From Jatrophihabitans sp. (GTDB lineage Bacteria > Actinomycetota > Actinomycetes > Mycobacteriales > Jatrophihabitantaceae), in contig JAOPVG010000155.1 of the NCBI GenBank assembly GCA_025966255.1, forward strand, positions 1-8,073: a DNA stretch of 8,073 nucleotides. The letters run 5' to 3'. The first letter of the stretch is position 1; each line of letters begins with the position of its first letter. Shown here one piece after another: positions 7,829 through 8,073 of this stretch. A model generated the notes under the pieces. It did no database searches. It was not told the DNA's origin and saw only the letters and a program-made list of their open reading frames with translations. Made by a program: the position numbers and the translations under genes.

Positions 7829-8073
7829 ATGCGCGCCATCAGCCCGACCCGCACCGCCCGCCTCGTCGCTGCGGGTGCGTCGGTCACCCTCGTCGCCGTC
7901 GGCGTCGCCTTGGCGAATCCCGCGACCGCCGCCGCGGCCAAGACCACCACGACAAAGCTCGCCGCGGTGCACCCGACGGCGGGCGTCGCGACGACGCTCA
8001 CCGCCTCGGTGAGTCCACGGCCTACCGGCGGAACGGTGAAGTTCACCGCCGCGGGCAAGTCGATCGCGTCGTG
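7829..8073 (+). CDS. secreted Ig-like domain protein under B12 riboswitch control (5' fragment)
   Basis: The first 81 residues are present and the gene leaves the window. The N-terminus is a Sec signal peptide: a charged start (MRAISPTRTAR), a hydrophobic core (about 12-29, LVAAGASVTLVAVGVALA) and a probable cleavage site in NPATAAAA (30-37). After a Thr-rich linker (KTTTTKL), residues 44-81 read AAVHPTAGVATTLTASVSPR, then PTGGTVKFTAAGKSIAS, the pattern of bacterial Ig-like domains (Big_3 type; compare VTLTATVSP...GGTVTF). The protein therefore acts outside the membrane. The ATG at 7829 has no good Shine-Dalgarno; it is chosen because it starts directly before the signal peptide. It is the first gene downstream of the cobalamin riboswitch, so its expression should fall when B12 is abundant. 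Its function is not readable; cobalamin capture or a surface role is inference. Confidence 0.85.
   Translation, partial: MRAISPTRTARLVAAGASVTLVAVGVALANPATAAAAKTTTTKLAAVHPTAGVATTLTASVSPRPTGGTVKFTAAGKSIAS

Noticed and set aside
7394..7972. Upstream extension of the CobT-like frame through the riboswitch
   Set aside because: The extension lacks CobT similarity and crosses a clear riboswitch on the other strand; the GTG at 7393 with a -10-like element fits better.
7528..8058. Minus-strand open frame over the secreted protein gene
   Set aside because: It is the antisense of a signal peptide plus Ig-like domain and of the riboswitch, with no recognisable motif.

Overview
The window is high-GC DNA with actinobacterial character (Actinomycetota). 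The genes lie almost end to end on both strands, and GTG starts are frequent. Several starts have no Shine-Dalgarno sequence but carry a -10-like hexamer 6-7 bases upstream, the arrangement expected for leaderless mRNAs. The genus cannot be placed from the sequence alone.

Region 1-1529 (minus strand) is central carbon metabolism. It holds the first 27 codons of a 2-oxoacid dehydrogenase E2 subunit (lipoyl domain, SucB-like), preceded on the same strand by a complete dihydrolipoyl dehydrogenase (E3). Region 1691-2676 (plus strand) is a translationally coupled pair of poorly characterised genes: a small soluble basic protein and a four-helix membrane protein. Region 2642-4093 (minus) is an M17 leucyl aminopeptidase whose 3' end overlaps the membrane-protein gene by 35 bp. 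It is divergent, across 111 bp, from gcvT (4205-5314, plus), the aminomethyltransferase of the glycine cleavage system. gcvT and the next minus-strand gene, an AI-2E/UPF0118-type permease (5311-6540), end on the same CTAG tetranucleotide. The permease is translationally coupled to an upstream CobT-like gene (6533-7393, minus) whose product keeps the CobT fold signature but has lost the recognisable catalytic motifs.

Region 7394-8073 is the most interesting part. The 435-bp divergent intergenic region carries, on the plus strand, a promoter-like sequence, a cobalamin (B12) riboswitch whose 5' edge falls where transcription should begin, a 17-bp terminator-like hairpin and a mutually exclusive antiterminator-like stem. 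Downstream is the start of a secreted protein with a signal peptide and a bacterial Ig-like domain, cut by the window edge. The simplest reading is a B12-repressed extracytoplasmic protein, possibly a cobalamin-capture or surface factor. It sits back to back with a CobT-like pseudoenzyme coupled to a permease. The riboswitch and signal peptide are directly visible; the role of the secreted protein and any link to the CobT-like/permease pair are inference.
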